Assembly: GCA_023666125.1 (NCBI GenBank)
Contig: JAMPCN010000006.1
Span: forward strand, 1 to 58,464
Direction: 5' to 3'
DNA from: Bacillus sp. (in: firmicutes)
GTDB lineage: Bacteria; Bacillota; Clostridia; Lachnospirales; Lachnospiraceae
Length of the DNA stretch: 58,464 bases
Both the position numbers and the translations under genes were made by a program. The notes below the pieces were generated by a model, which saw only the letters and a program-made list of their open reading frames with translations, was not told the DNA's origin and did not search any database. This document shows, in pieces, positions 50,968 to 58,464 of this stretch (the stretch's first letter is position 1; every line of letters starts with the position of its first letter).

Positions 50968-52335
50968 ATGATTCATATTATTAACGGTTATGTCATAGAC
51001 CCGAAATCAGGATTGCAGGATTATCGGGATATTCTGGTAAAGGGCGGAAAAGTAGCGGCGATTGCCGGGCGGGGTACGCCTCTTTCCCGCCTGTTAAAAG
51101 AAGCAGGGGAAACGGAATGCGAACCGGCAGACGGTTCGTGCAGGACGGAGAAGATAGAACAAATTGACGCAGACGGACAGATAATCGCGCCCGGATTGGT
51201 GGATGTACATGTTCATTTCAGAGACCCCGGCTTTACGTATAAGGAAGATATCATAAGCGGAGCGGCAGCGGCCGCAAAGGGCGGATTTACAACTGTCGTG
51301 CTGATGGCAAATACCAAACCTGCGGTAGATACGGCAGAGACGCTTTCCTATGTTTTGGAGAAAGGAAAACAAACCGGTATCCATATCCATACATGCGCGA
51401 ATGTGACGATGGGAATGCAGGGGAAAGAACTGGTGGATATGGAGGCGTTAAGCCTGGCCGGAGCAGCGGGCTTTACGGATGACGGCATTCCTATTATGGA
51501 AGAAGAAATTTTACGAAAAGCATTGCAAAACGCTGCAAGACTGCATAAGCCGGTCAGCCTGCATGAAGAAGACCCGGCGTATATTACGAATAACGGTATT
51601 CATGCGGGTAAGGCGTCGGCGCATTATCATATTAAGGGTTCCCCCAGAGAAGCGGAAATCAGTATGGTACGGCGGGATATTGAAATAGCCATGGATGCGC
51701 AAGCTTCCATTGAGGAAGAGGCGGATATGTCCATTCAGCATATCAGTACGAAAGAGGCGGTGGAGCTTGTCAGACAGGCAAAAAAACGAAGCTCTCATAT
51801 TTATGCCGAAGCGACGCCGCATCATTTTACGCTGACACAGGAGGCTGCCATTACACACGGCACGCTTGCCAAGATGAATCCGCCGCTGCGTGAGGAAGCT
51901 GACAGAATGGCGATTATAGAGGGGCTGCGGGATGGCACAATCGATATGATAGCGACAGACCATGCGCCCCATAGTGAAGAAGAAAAGGCAAAACCGATAA
52001 CGGAGGCGCCGAGCGGCATTATCGGACTGGAAACGGCATTATCGCTCGGTATCAGGGAACTGGTGGCTCCGGGCTATTTGAATATGCTGCAACTCATGGA
52101 AAAGATGAGTCTTGCACCAGCGAAACTGTATCATTTGGATGCAGGATATATTGCAGTAAACGCTTTGGCGGATTTGGTTATTTTCCAAAAAGACGCAGAG
52201 TGGAAAGTGGAAAAAGAAAAGTTTGCCTCGAAAGCGTGTAATTCCCCATTTATTGGAGAGACTCTTCCGGGCATCGTTACTTATACGATATGCGGAGGAA
52301 AGATTGTGTATAGGAACGAATACAGAACAAAATAA
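50968..52335 (+). CDS. pyrC: Dihydroorotase
   Basis: Third step of pyrimidine synthesis, N-carbamoyl-aspartate to dihydroorotate. 455 residues, long (type I) form. Metal motif VDVHVHFRDPG is at about residues 80-90, the Lys region KGGFTTVVLMANTKP follows, and the ATDHAPH motif is near 330. The frame is open for 108 bases upstream, but homology begins at MIHIINGYVIDP (ATG 50968). There is a 25-30 residue charged insertion (about 37-62) before the metal site, not typical of the family. Followed by pyrK and pyrD. Confidence 0.94.
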   Translation: MIHIINGYVIDPKSGLQDYRDILVKGGKVAAIAGRGTPLSRLLKEAGETECEPADGSCRTEKIEQIDADGQIIAPGLVDVHVHFRDPGFTYKEDIISGAAAAAKGGFTTVVLMANTKPAVDTAETLSYVLEKGKQTGIHIHTCANVTMGMQGKELVDMEALSLAGAAGFTDDGIPIMEEEILRKALQNAARLHKPVSLHEEDPAYITNNGIHAGKASAHYHIKGSPREAEISMVRRDIEIAMDAQASIEEEADMSIQHISTKEAVELVRQAKKRSSHIYAEATPHHFTLTQEAAITHGTLAKMNPPLREEADRMAIIEGLRDGTIDMIATDHAPHSEEEKAKPITEAPSGIIGLETALSLGIRELVAPGYLNMLQLMEKMSLAPAKLYHLDAGYIAVNALADLVIFQKDAEWKVEKEKFASKACNSPFIGETLPGIVTYTICGGKIVYRNEYRTK

Positions 52336-52367
52336 CATGCAGACGGCATGAAAAGAGAGGAACGCAT

Positions 52368-53144
52368 ATGACGCAGAAGAAAAAAATGAAAGCGACAGTT
52401 GTGTCACAAAATGAAATAGCAGAGCATATTTATGATATGTGGCTGGAAACGGAGGCTGCAAAGGACGCACATCCCGGACAGTTTATAGGGATTTATCCGA
52501 AAAATGCCGCAACGCTTCTGCCAAGACCTGTCAGTATCTGTGAGGCGGACAGGCAGCAAAGCAGACTGCGTCTTGTCTATCGGGTGGCGGGAAAAGGCAC
52601 GGAGGAATTTTCCGCCTATAAAGCCGGAGACGAAGTTTTCATATTAGGCGTTCTGGGCAATGGCTTCCCGCTGGAAAAGGCGCAGAAAAAAAGCGTATTT
52701 ATCATGGGAGGCGGCATTGGGATTCCGGCGCTTTTACAGCTTTCTAAAGAAATGGACGCCGATAAACGGATTATTCTCGGCTATCGGAACAGGGATTTAT
52801 TTTTACAAAAAGATTTGGCTAAGAACGGAACCGTATATATCGCAACGGAGGATGGCAGCGTCGGCAGCAAAGGAAACGTTATGGACGCTATACGGGAAAA
52901 TCAATTACAGGCAGACGTAATTATGGCCTGCGGACCGATGCCGATGCTTCGCACCATCAAAAAATATGCGCAGGAAAATGGGATAGAAGCCTATATTTCC
53001 CTGGAGGAACGGATGGCCTGCGGCGTGGGAGCCTGTCTTGGATGCGTCTGCAAAACAAAAGAAATCGATGCGCATTCCAATGTGCATAACGCGCGTATCT
53101 GCACGGATGGCCCGGTATTTGAAGTAAGAGAGGTGGATATCTGA
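52368..53144 (+). CDS. pyrK: Dihydroorotate dehydrogenase B, electron-transfer subunit
   Basis: FAD and [2Fe-2S] subunit passing electrons from dihydroorotate to NAD+. 258 residues. FAD motif LLPRPVSI is at about 43-50, the NAD-binding GGGIGIPALL at about 109-118, and the cluster Cys are in MACGVGACLGCVCKT plus the later ARICTDGPVF. Together with PyrD it forms the class 1B enzyme. The stop overlaps the pyrD start (TGATG). Confidence 0.95.
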   Translation: MTQKKKMKATVVSQNEIAEHIYDMWLETEAAKDAHPGQFIGIYPKNAATLLPRPVSICEADRQQSRLRLVYRVAGKGTEEFSAYKAGDEVFILGVLGNGFPLEKAQKKSVFIMGGGIGIPALLQLSKEMDADKRIILGYRNRDLFLQKDLAKNGTVYIATEDGSVGSKGNVMDAIRENQLQADVIMACGPMPMLRTIKKYAQENGIEAYISLEERMACGVGACLGCVCKTKEIDAHSNVHNARICTDGPVFEVREVDI

Positions 53145-54046
53145 TGAATACAAAAGTTGAAATTGCAGGAGTTACATTAAAAAATCCGGTCATGACGGCG
53201 TCGGGAACTTTTGGTTCAGGGATGGAATACAGTGATTTTGTAGACTTGAACCGCCTGGGGGCGGTCGTGACAAAAGGCGTTGCCAATGTGCCGTGGCCGG
53301 GAAATCCCGTACCCAGAGTGGCGGAAACTTACGGCGGGATGCTAAATGCCATCGGCTTACAGAATCCGGGGATAGATGTGTTCGTAAAGCGCGATATTCC
53401 TTTTTTAAAAGAATATAACACAACTGTCATAGTTAATGTCTGTGGCAAAACGGTGGAAGATTATCTGGAAGTGGTGGAAAGACTTGGCGATGAACCGATA
53501 GATATGCTGGAAATCAATGTTTCCTGCCCGAATGTAAAAGAGGGGGCAATCGCTTTCGGACAGAAGGCGGACTGTCTGTACGATATTACCGCCCAAATCA
53601 AAAAGAAAGCGAAGCAGCCTGTTATCATGAAACTCAGCCCAAACGTGACAGATATTACGGAAATGGCGAAAGCGGCGGAGGCGGCAGGCGCGGATGCGCT
53701 TTCCATGATTAATACGCTGACGGGTATGAAGATAGACATTCATAAAAGAAAATTTGTTCTGGCCAATAAAACGGGCGGGCTTTCGGGTCCGGCCATCAAA
53801 CCTGTGGCGGTCAGGATGGTATATCAGGCGGCTCGGGCGGTAAAGATTCCGATTATCGGCATGGGCGGCATTGCGACGCCGGAGGACGCCATTGAGTTTA
53901 TGCTGGCCGGAGCTTCGGCCATAGCGGTGGGCGCGATGAATTTTGTTAATCCTTATACGACGATAGAGGTCATAGAGGGAATCGAAAGTTATATGAAGCA
54001 GTACAACATAGAGGATGTCAAAGAATTAATTGGGGCGGTAATATAA
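53144..54046 (+). CDS. pyrD: Dihydroorotate dehydrogenase B, catalytic subunit
   Basis: Fourth step of pyrimidine synthesis; FMN TIM-barrel of 300 residues. The N-terminus VEIAGVTLKNPVMTASGTFG is typical. The catalytic-base Cys of class 1 enzymes is in NVSCPNVKEG near residue 128, and the FMN-phosphate loop is GMGGIATPEDAIEFMLAGAS near 240. Last gene of the pyr unit; no strong terminator lies between it and the sporulation gene downstream. Confidence 0.96.
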   Translation: MNTKVEIAGVTLKNPVMTASGTFGSGMEYSDFVDLNRLGAVVTKGVANVPWPGNPVPRVAETYGGMLNAIGLQNPGIDVFVKRDIPFLKEYNTTVIVNVCGKTVEDYLEVVERLGDEPIDMLEINVSCPNVKEGAIAFGQKADCLYDITAQIKKKAKQPVIMKLSPNVTDITEMAKAAEAAGADALSMINTLTGMKIDIHKRKFVLANKTGGLSGPAIKPVAVRMVYQAARAVKIPIIGMGGIATPEDAIEFMLAGASAIAVGAMNFVNPYTTIEVIEGIESYMKQYNIEDVKELIGAVI

Positions 54047-54068
54047 AGAATGTAATTCTTTCAACATG

Positions 54069-54098
54069 GAATATTTTTTCCTCCATGCGGCATACAAT
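54069..54098 (+). promoter_or_regulatory. Near-perfect sigma-E promoter of the sipL-like gene
   Basis: GAATATT (54069-54075) matches the -35 pattern KMATATT. After 15 bases CATACAAT (54091-54098) is the exact -10 consensus. The transcript should begin near 54105. Confidence 0.8.
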
Positions 54099-54120
54099 AC
54101 AATAAGTATACGCATGGAGG
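54080..54120 (+). promoter_or_regulatory. 10-bp inverted repeat linking the promoter spacer and the SD of the sipL-like gene
   Basis: CCTCCATGCG (54080-54089) is the exact reverse complement of CGCATGGAGG (54111-54120), which contains the GGAGG ribosome site. The left arm lies between -35 and -10 of the sigma-E promoter. A further CATGGA (54065-54070) can pair with the same left arm, giving an alternative fold. Confidence 0.7.
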
Positions 54121-54127
54121 TATTTTT

Positions 54128-55684
54128 GTGGAATTAGTGAAAAAAAAGATACATATGGACCGCATTGCCAGCAAGGCCGGAACCCAGATGGTGTTGGAAG
54201 AGGATGTAAATATATCAGATAACAGACCGGATGCCAGTCATTTGATTGCCGTCAAGGGGGATGTCGTTGTAGATGAGATTCGCGTCAATGACGACCGGGT
54301 CAATTTGAAAGGCAGGCTGCAAGTGCGGATGCTGTATCTGACGGAAGAAAACGGCATGTGCGCCGGTATGGAGGCGGCAATCCCCTTTGATGAAAAAATC
54401 AATATGGAGGGCGTACATAACGGCGATACGGTACTATATTCCTGGAAGATTGAGGATTTGAGCGTCGGCTTGATTAATTCCAGAAAGATGAGCGTGCAGG
54501 CGATGCTTTCTTTTGAACTGGAACTGGAAGAAAGGACAGAGCAGGAAGCGGCCGTCGATATTTATCATGAAGAACCGGTGGAATACCGCAAAAAAGTTCA
54601 TCCGCTGTTACAGATTGCCGTCAACAAAAAAGATATTTTCCGCATCAAAGAGGAAATGGAGCTGCCAAGCAACCTGCCTAACGTCTTTCAGGTAATCTGG
54701 CACAGCATTACTTTAAACAATGTAGAGTTCAAGGCATTGGATGAAAAAATCGCCCTGCAGGGAGAAATGAAAGCCTTTTTCCTATATGAGGGCGAGGGGG
54801 ATAACGACAGGACGCTCTGGTATGAAAATACCGTACCGTTCAGCGGCATGATAGAATGTCATGGATGCCGGGAAAATATGATTCCGGATATCCGCTATAC
54901 GAATGCACAGTGCAGTGTCGAGGTCAAACCGGACTTTGACGGGGAGGAAAGAGTTCTGTGCGTGGAAAGTGTGCTGGATATGGAAATCCGCCTCTATGAA
55001 GAGGAAAATCTGGAAGTATTATCGGATATTTACGGCGTCTCCAAAGAGATAGAGGCCGTCACAACGGAAGTCTCCCTAAAGAGCCTGCTGTTACATGGCA
55101 ATGGAAAATGTAAAATAGCGGAACATGCTAAAATCCAAAATACGGAAATGCACATGTACCAGCTTTTACACAGCGAAGGCGAGATTCAGATAGAAGAGGA
55201 AGCGGCCGCCGATAACGGTATCAATATTAACGGAACGCTCTATATTACGACCATCTATTTGTGTACGAACGGACAGAATACGCTGTATGCGACGAAGAGC
55301 GCGCTGCCGTTTACCCATTTCATTGAGGTGCAGGATATGGAGCCGTCCGTTATCAGCCATATCCACTGGAACATAGAGCAGCTTATTGTGACGATGTTAG
55401 ACAGCGATGAACTGGATGTAAAAGCGGTGCTGAATTTTGACGCCCTTGTCTTTACAACAGGGAAAACCAGCTTTATTACGGATATTAAAGTGGAAGAACT
55501 GGATATGAATAAAATAAGCGAACTTCCGGGCATTGTTATCTATATTGCGGGAACGGGGGATACGCTGTGGGATATCGGTAAAAGGTACTATGTGCCGATT
55601 GCGCAGTTGAAAGAAGTAAACGAACTGGTTTCGGAAGAAATTAAGGCCGGAGATAAGATTTTAGTGGTGAAAGGTATTTCATAA
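54128..55684 (+). CDS. sipL: SipL-like spore coat morphogenetic protein (DUF3794 + LysM)
   Basis: A 518-residue protein with repeated DUF3794-type beta domains (about residues 30-140, 170-290 and 310-440) and a C-terminal LysM domain (GTGDTLWDIGKRYYVPIAQL, about 472-491). This is the layout of Clostridioides difficile SipL, which binds SpoIVA through LysM and anchors the coat. The start is GTG 54128, seven bases after GGAGG. A sigma-E promoter precedes it, as expected for a mother-cell gene. It follows the vegetative pyr operon by only 81 bases. Confidence 0.88.
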   Translation: MELVKKKIHMDRIASKAGTQMVLEEDVNISDNRPDASHLIAVKGDVVVDEIRVNDDRVNLKGRLQVRMLYLTEENGMCAGMEAAIPFDEKINMEGVHNGDTVLYSWKIEDLSVGLINSRKMSVQAMLSFELELEERTEQEAAVDIYHEEPVEYRKKVHPLLQIAVNKKDIFRIKEEMELPSNLPNVFQVIWHSITLNNVEFKALDEKIALQGEMKAFFLYEGEGDNDRTLWYENTVPFSGMIECHGCRENMIPDIRYTNAQCSVEVKPDFDGEERVLCVESVLDMEIRLYEEENLEVLSDIYGVSKEIEAVTTEVSLKSLLLHGNGKCKIAEHAKIQNTEMHMYQLLHSEGEIQIEEEAAADNGININGTLYITTIYLCTNGQNTLYATKSALPFTHFIEVQDMEPSVISHIHWNIEQLIVTMLDSDELDVKAVLNFDALVFTTGKTSFITDIKVEELDMNKISELPGIVIYIAGTGDTLWDIGKRYYVPIAQLKEVNELVSEEIKAGDKILVVKGIS

Positions 55685-55696
55685 TACAAGATATAG

Positions 55697-55735
55697 AAAC
55701 CGAATGGAAATACGCGAGAATTTCCGTTCGGTTTT
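55697..55735 (+). terminator. Intrinsic terminator after the sipL-like gene
   Basis: AAACCGAATGGAAA (55697-55710) pairs with TTTCCGTTCGGTTT (55721-55734) with a single G-T, followed by a T-rich tail. Confidence 0.88.
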
Positions 55736-55746
55736 CTGTTTATGGT

Positions 55747-55775
55747 TTTACTTTTATAAAAAATTATGATATGAT
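55747..55775 (+). promoter_or_regulatory. Sigma-A promoter of the LytM-bactofilin unit
   Basis: TTTACT (55747-55752), 17 bases, TATGAT (55770-55775). A small hairpin CAGAAA/TTTCTG follows in the leader. Confidence 0.55.
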
Positions 55776-55818
55776 ATATCAGAAAATGCTTTCTGCATAA
55801 AGCTGAAAGGGGAACGAT

Positions 55819-56562
55819 ATGAAACGTAAAGGACATAATCATAAGGAATCTTTTTCCATACTCCTGATTTCCAATACGGGGCAGCGTAACAGGCAATTTC
55901 GTATTACACGTTTTGCATCCCGGCTGCTTATTGTTTTACTGCTTATTGTCTGCGTGGCTGTCGGAGGCGCGATATGGATATTCGCGCAGAATCCGTTAGC
56001 GGGCATGGAACAGAATAAGCTGCGCGCGCAGGTGGATGAGCAGACACAGCTAATGCAGCAGTTGGAGGCGGAAAAAGAAACTTTGAGTAATGAACTGCTG
56101 GCATTACGGCAGGAGAACGAAAGTTTACTCCAGACAGTGGAACAGTACAACGAAGCAGCGTTAGCGGAAGCCGAGGCGGCAGCGAATGATGATGCCGGCA
56201 TTCCCAGACGCTATCCGACTTCCGGAACGAGCGGGAGGCTTTCTTCTTACTCCGAAGAACAGCCCTATCTTGCTATCAGCACACATACGGAAGGAAATAT
56301 TGTTGCGACAGGCAACGGCACGATAACCACGGTAACGTCGGATGATACTTATCCGGTTATTGTGGAAGTGGAACATGATAAAGGCTATCAGACGCGCTAT
56401 ATGTGCCGTCAGGAAGCGGAAGTACAGGCGACGGAAGGCGCGCAGGTGGAAGCGGGCGATACCTTATTTACCATTACAATAGATGATTCACAACTGGATT
56501 ATCAGATTCTCTTTGAGGGAGAACCGATAGACCCGCTTACGGTTATTGAAGCGAAAGGATAA
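55819..56562 (+). CDS. EnvC-like protein: membrane anchor, coiled coil, degenerate LytM domain
   Basis: A 247-residue protein with a basic N-terminus, one membrane segment (about 34-54), a coiled coil (about 62-115, Gln/Glu/Leu-rich) and a C-terminal M23/LytM fold (about 150-245). The catalytic zinc residues of M23 peptidases are absent: the Y-x-H-L position reads YMCRQ and the final H-x-H region reads LDYQILFEG. It thus resembles regulatory EnvC/NlpD-type LytM proteins. The bactofilin gene follows 15 bases later, a pairing known from cell-shape systems, although the peptidase there is usually active. Confidence 0.82.
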   Translation: MKRKGHNHKESFSILLISNTGQRNRQFRITRFASRLLIVLLLIVCVAVGGAIWIFAQNPLAGMEQNKLRAQVDEQTQLMQQLEAEKETLSNELLALRQENESLLQTVEQYNEAALAEAEAAANDDAGIPRRYPTSGTSGRLSSYSEEQPYLAISTHTEGNIVATGNGTITTVTSDDTYPVIVEVEHDKGYQTRYMCRQEAEVQATEGAQVEAGDTLFTITIDDSQLDYQILFEGEPIDPLTVIEAKG

Positions 56563-56577
56563 AAGGAGGATGATATA

Positions 56578-57033
56578 ATGATGAGTAAAAACAAAAATTC
56601 TGCGGCGGACGCACGCGCAAAAGTTGGAACACTAATTGGAAAAGGAGCGGTTTTTGACGGTAATCTGGAGGCGCCGGAGACAATCCGCGTAGACGGTACG
56701 GTCAATGGAAACTGTAACTGCAAAGCGATGTTAATCGTTGGCGTAGAGGGAAAGATTAACGGCGATATCACGGCACAGAATGTCATTATTTCCGGAAAAG
56801 TAGACGGTGACATTATAGCGCATGGAAAACTGGAACTGCTTTCCACGGCAAAACTGGTCGGCAATATTACGGCGCGTTCTCTTGTTGTCGATGAAGACGC
56901 AAGCTTCGATGGCAGATGTACGATGACGAATGCTGCGGATGATGCGTCAGGCAGCAAATTCGGCAAGGATAAGACAAATCAGGACAATGCGCAGAATAAC
57001 GCATCTGCGGACGCTGCTATGAAAAAAGCTTAA
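56578..57033 (+). CDS. Bactofilin
   Basis: Polymer-forming cytoskeletal protein, 151 residues. The central beta-helix (about residues 17-110) is visible as hexapeptide-like repeats (GTLIGKGAVFDGNLEA, IRVDGTVNGNC, GVEGKINGDITAQNVIISGKVDGDIIAHGKLELLSTAKLVGNITA). Short charged or disordered tails lie on both sides, the C-terminal one rich in Asn/Asp/Ala. Bactofilins form filaments without nucleotides and position wall enzymes. AGGAGG marks the start (56578, or 56581). Confidence 0.93.
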   Translation: MMSKNKNSAADARAKVGTLIGKGAVFDGNLEAPETIRVDGTVNGNCNCKAMLIVGVEGKINGDITAQNVIISGKVDGDIIAHGKLELLSTAKLVGNITARSLVVDEDASFDGRCTMTNAADDASGSKFGKDKTNQDNAQNNASADAAMKKA

Positions 57034-57047
57034 GGCAGGTTTTTGCT

Positions 57048-57872
57048 ATGATTTATAAAGAATATCCCATTCGCATAGAGGGAATGAAAGAAGAGGCAAC
57101 TTTAATTACATATTTGATATCCCATTCGGAAAGCGTCGGCGTTGATAAAAGACCGTTGATTATCATATGCCCGGGAGGCGGTTATGAGCATGTCTCCGAC
57201 AGGGAGGGAGAGATGCTGGCATTACAGTGGGCGTCTTTTGGATATCATGCGGCTGTGCTTCGCTATTCCATTAGTCCGGCGGTTTATCCGACCGCGCTGT
57301 TACAGCTTGCGGCTGCCGTAAGGTTTATGAGGGAACACGCAGACGAGTGGCATATTATGGCCGATAAAATTCTGATAGAGGGTTCGTCGGCGGGCGGACA
57401 TCTGGCGGCAAATTACAGTATGTTTTGGAACAGGGGATTTCTGGCGCAGAAGCTGGGCGTACCCTCCGAACTTCTTCGCCCGGCGGGCATGATTTTAAAT
57501 TATCCGGTCATCACTTCCGGAGAGTATGCGCACGAGGGTTCTTTCAGGCGTTTATTGGAGGAAAATTATGAGGCGATGAAAGCAGAGCTGTCTTTGGAAA
57601 ATCAGGTAAACGAAGACACGCCGCCGGCCTTTATCTGGCATACGAATGAAGATACGGCTGTTCCGGCGGAAAATTCACTGTTGCTTGCATTGGCAATGAG
57701 AGAACGGAATATTCCGGTGGAACTGCATTTATATGCGAAAGGCGGCCATGGTCTTGGGCTTGCCGACGAGCGGACGGTCGGACCGGAAAGAAAGGAAATA
57801 GAGCCGGAATGCCAGTCATGGATAGCGCTTGCCCATACGTGGATAGAGGAAGTTATTTTAGCTTCCCAATAA
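57048..57872 (+). CDS. Alpha/beta-hydrolase, acetyl-esterase type
   Basis: A 274-residue cytosolic esterase of the BD-FAE/acetyl-xylan-esterase-like group. The oxyanion motif CPGGGYEHVSDREGE is at about residues 41-55, the nucleophile elbow EGSSAGGHLAAN at about 109-120, the acid in NEDTAVP at about 203 and the His in KGGHGLGL at about 228. It likely deacetylates sugars or oligosaccharides. It follows the bactofilin by 14 bases, probably in the same transcript, without an obvious functional link. Confidence 0.88.
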   Translation: MIYKEYPIRIEGMKEEATLITYLISHSESVGVDKRPLIIICPGGGYEHVSDREGEMLALQWASFGYHAAVLRYSISPAVYPTALLQLAAAVRFMREHADEWHIMADKILIEGSSAGGHLAANYSMFWNRGFLAQKLGVPSELLRPAGMILNYPVITSGEYAHEGSFRRLLEENYEAMKAELSLENQVNEDTPPAFIWHTNEDTAVPAENSLLLALAMRERNIPVELHLYAKGGHGLGLADERTVGPERKEIEPECQSWIALAHTWIEEVILASQ

Positions 57873-57941
57873 AGATGCCATGAGCGGACGTACTTTTGTC
57901 ATGAAAAGTATAAAAAAATTGAAAAAACTGCCATTTTGCTC

Positions 57942-57969
57942 TAATGTTTTTGGGATGGCGGTACGATAT
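57942..57969 (+). promoter_or_regulatory. Candidate sigma-28-like promoter
   Basis: TAATGTTT (57942-57949) resembles the extended -35 TAAAGTTT; TACGATAT (57962-57969) resembles GCCGATAT. Spacing is one base longer than usual. GGTACGATATAAT is shared with the chemoreceptor promoter. Confidence 0.4.
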
Positions 57970-58034
57970 AATATACAGAACTGACGGAATCGGCAGATTC
58001 CAGGTAGATTTAAAATTTCCAAGGAGGGATAAAC

Positions 58035-58464
58035 ATGAGCGTAAACGGAGTTACCAATTCAACCAGCACTTACGAAACAGCTTACCAGACAAGCCAGGCA
58101 TCTACGGCAGCAAAAGAGCAGACAGCGGCAGAGTCTACAGAGAAAGAGACAGGCGTTGTTTATGAGCAGTCAAAGGATGCAGCGACAACTTCTTCCACCA
58201 AGAAGACTTACACACAGAATACGGATTTAGTTGCTAAATTAAAAGCAGACCAGGAAAGCAGACAGCAGCAGTTACAGGATATCGTAAATAAGATGCTGTC
58301 CAAGCAGGGCGATACTTATAATAAAGCAAACGGTATCTGGAGCATTTTATCAAGCGGAAACTTTACGGTTGATGCAGCGACAAAGGCACAGGCAGAAAAA
58401 GATATCGCAGAAGACGGTTACTGGGGCGTAAAACAGACTTCAGAACGTATTCTTGATTTTGCTA
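58035..58464 (+). CDS. Ser/Thr/Ala/Gln-rich conserved protein, cut by the window end
   Basis: The first 143 codons of a gene with an excellent AAGGAGG site. The protein starts MSVNGVTNSTSTYETAY, is rich in Ser, Thr, Ala and Gln for ~75 residues, then becomes helical (DLVAKLKADQESRQQQLQ) with a more conserved part (SGNFTVDAATKAQAEKDIAEDGYWGVKQTSERILDFA). It has no signal peptide. The Ser/Thr-rich N-terminus without Cys recalls flagellar-export substrates, and the upstream promoter is sigma-28-like. From memory similar proteins occur in motile Lachnospiraceae, but no function is known to me. The C-terminus is missing. Confidence 0.75.
   Translation, partial: MSVNGVTNSTSTYETAYQTSQASTAAKEQTAAESTEKETGVVYEQSKDAATTSSTKKTYTQNTDLVAKLKADQESRQQQLQDIVNKMLSKQGDTYNKANGIWSILSSGNFTVDAATKAQAEKDIAEDGYWGVKQTSERILDFA

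Noticed and set aside
1-58464. CRISPR arrays, insertion sequences, prophage genes, tRNA or rRNA
   Set aside because: No regularly spaced repeats, transposase or phage proteins were seen, and no gap contains a convincing tRNA cloverleaf.

Overview
The window looks like a chromosomal stretch of a spore-forming, probably motile member of the Clostridia, most likely the Lachnospiraceae. The pointers are the paired GlgC/GlgD ADP-glucose pyrophosphorylases, five sporulation genes (spoVG, spoVT, spoIID, spoIIQ and a sipL-like gene), Gram-positive Shine-Dalgarno (SD) sites, a chemoreceptor, and class 1B dihydroorotate dehydrogenase (pyrK/pyrD). I see no phage, insertion sequence, CRISPR array, rRNA or tRNA. 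Nearly all genes are on the + strand; the exceptions are the C39-like gene, the Eis-like/degV pair and plsC.

Layout. 0.3-2.7 kb: glgC-glgD (glycogen precursor synthesis). 2.8-11.9 kb: spoVG-pth-mfd ... spoVT, an order known from Bacillus, but here carrying a 35-residue microprotein, an alpha/beta hydrolase, a membrane-anchored MurF-like ligase and a D-Ala-D-Ala ligase between mfd and spoVT. 12.8-19.7 kb: a complete oligopeptide ABC importer (binding lipoprotein, two ATPases, two permeases) ending in an M20 peptidase/amidohydrolase and driven by a perfect-consensus promoter. 19.7-21.8 kb: Eis-type acetyltransferase and DegV fatty-acid-binding protein on the - strand. 22.0-30.4 kb: a surface-glycan type cluster with an AlgI-like MBOAT acyltransferase, an SGNH-like partner, two large multi-pass membrane proteins, a GT2 glycosyltransferase and an alpha/alpha-toroid protein. 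30.5-37.6 kb: housekeeping ileS, glgP and hflX. 38.0-44.5 kb: chemoreceptor, YbhJ-type aconitase-family hydratase, a LamG-like membrane protein and an EF-hand-like protein. 44.6-46.6 kb: spoIID-spoIIQ. 46.7-49.6 kb: amidohydrolase and a degenerate GH9-like lipoprotein. 49.6-54.0 kb: plsC, a PrcB-like lipoprotein, and pyrC-pyrK-pyrD. 54.1-57.9 kb: sipL-like, a degenerate LytM protein with a bactofilin, and an esterase. From 58.0 kb: a protein cut by the window end.

Most interesting regulatory signals. (1) The EF-hand-like gene has a sigma-28-type promoter followed by a ~130-nt leader that folds into competing hairpins and ends in a strong terminator only ~11 nt before its SD. This is the architecture of a riboswitch or attenuator, and I cannot assign it to a known class. 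(2) At three sporulation genes (spoVT, spoIID, sipL) an inverted repeat places its right arm on the SD/start region and its left arm inside the sporulation promoter. The masking hairpin would therefore form only in transcripts reading through from upstream, not in the gene's own sporulation mRNA. (3) Two 4-codon minicistrons with identical geometry overlap the starts of unrelated genes. Promoter matches, structures and substrate guesses were read by eye; no alignments, folding software or database searches were run.
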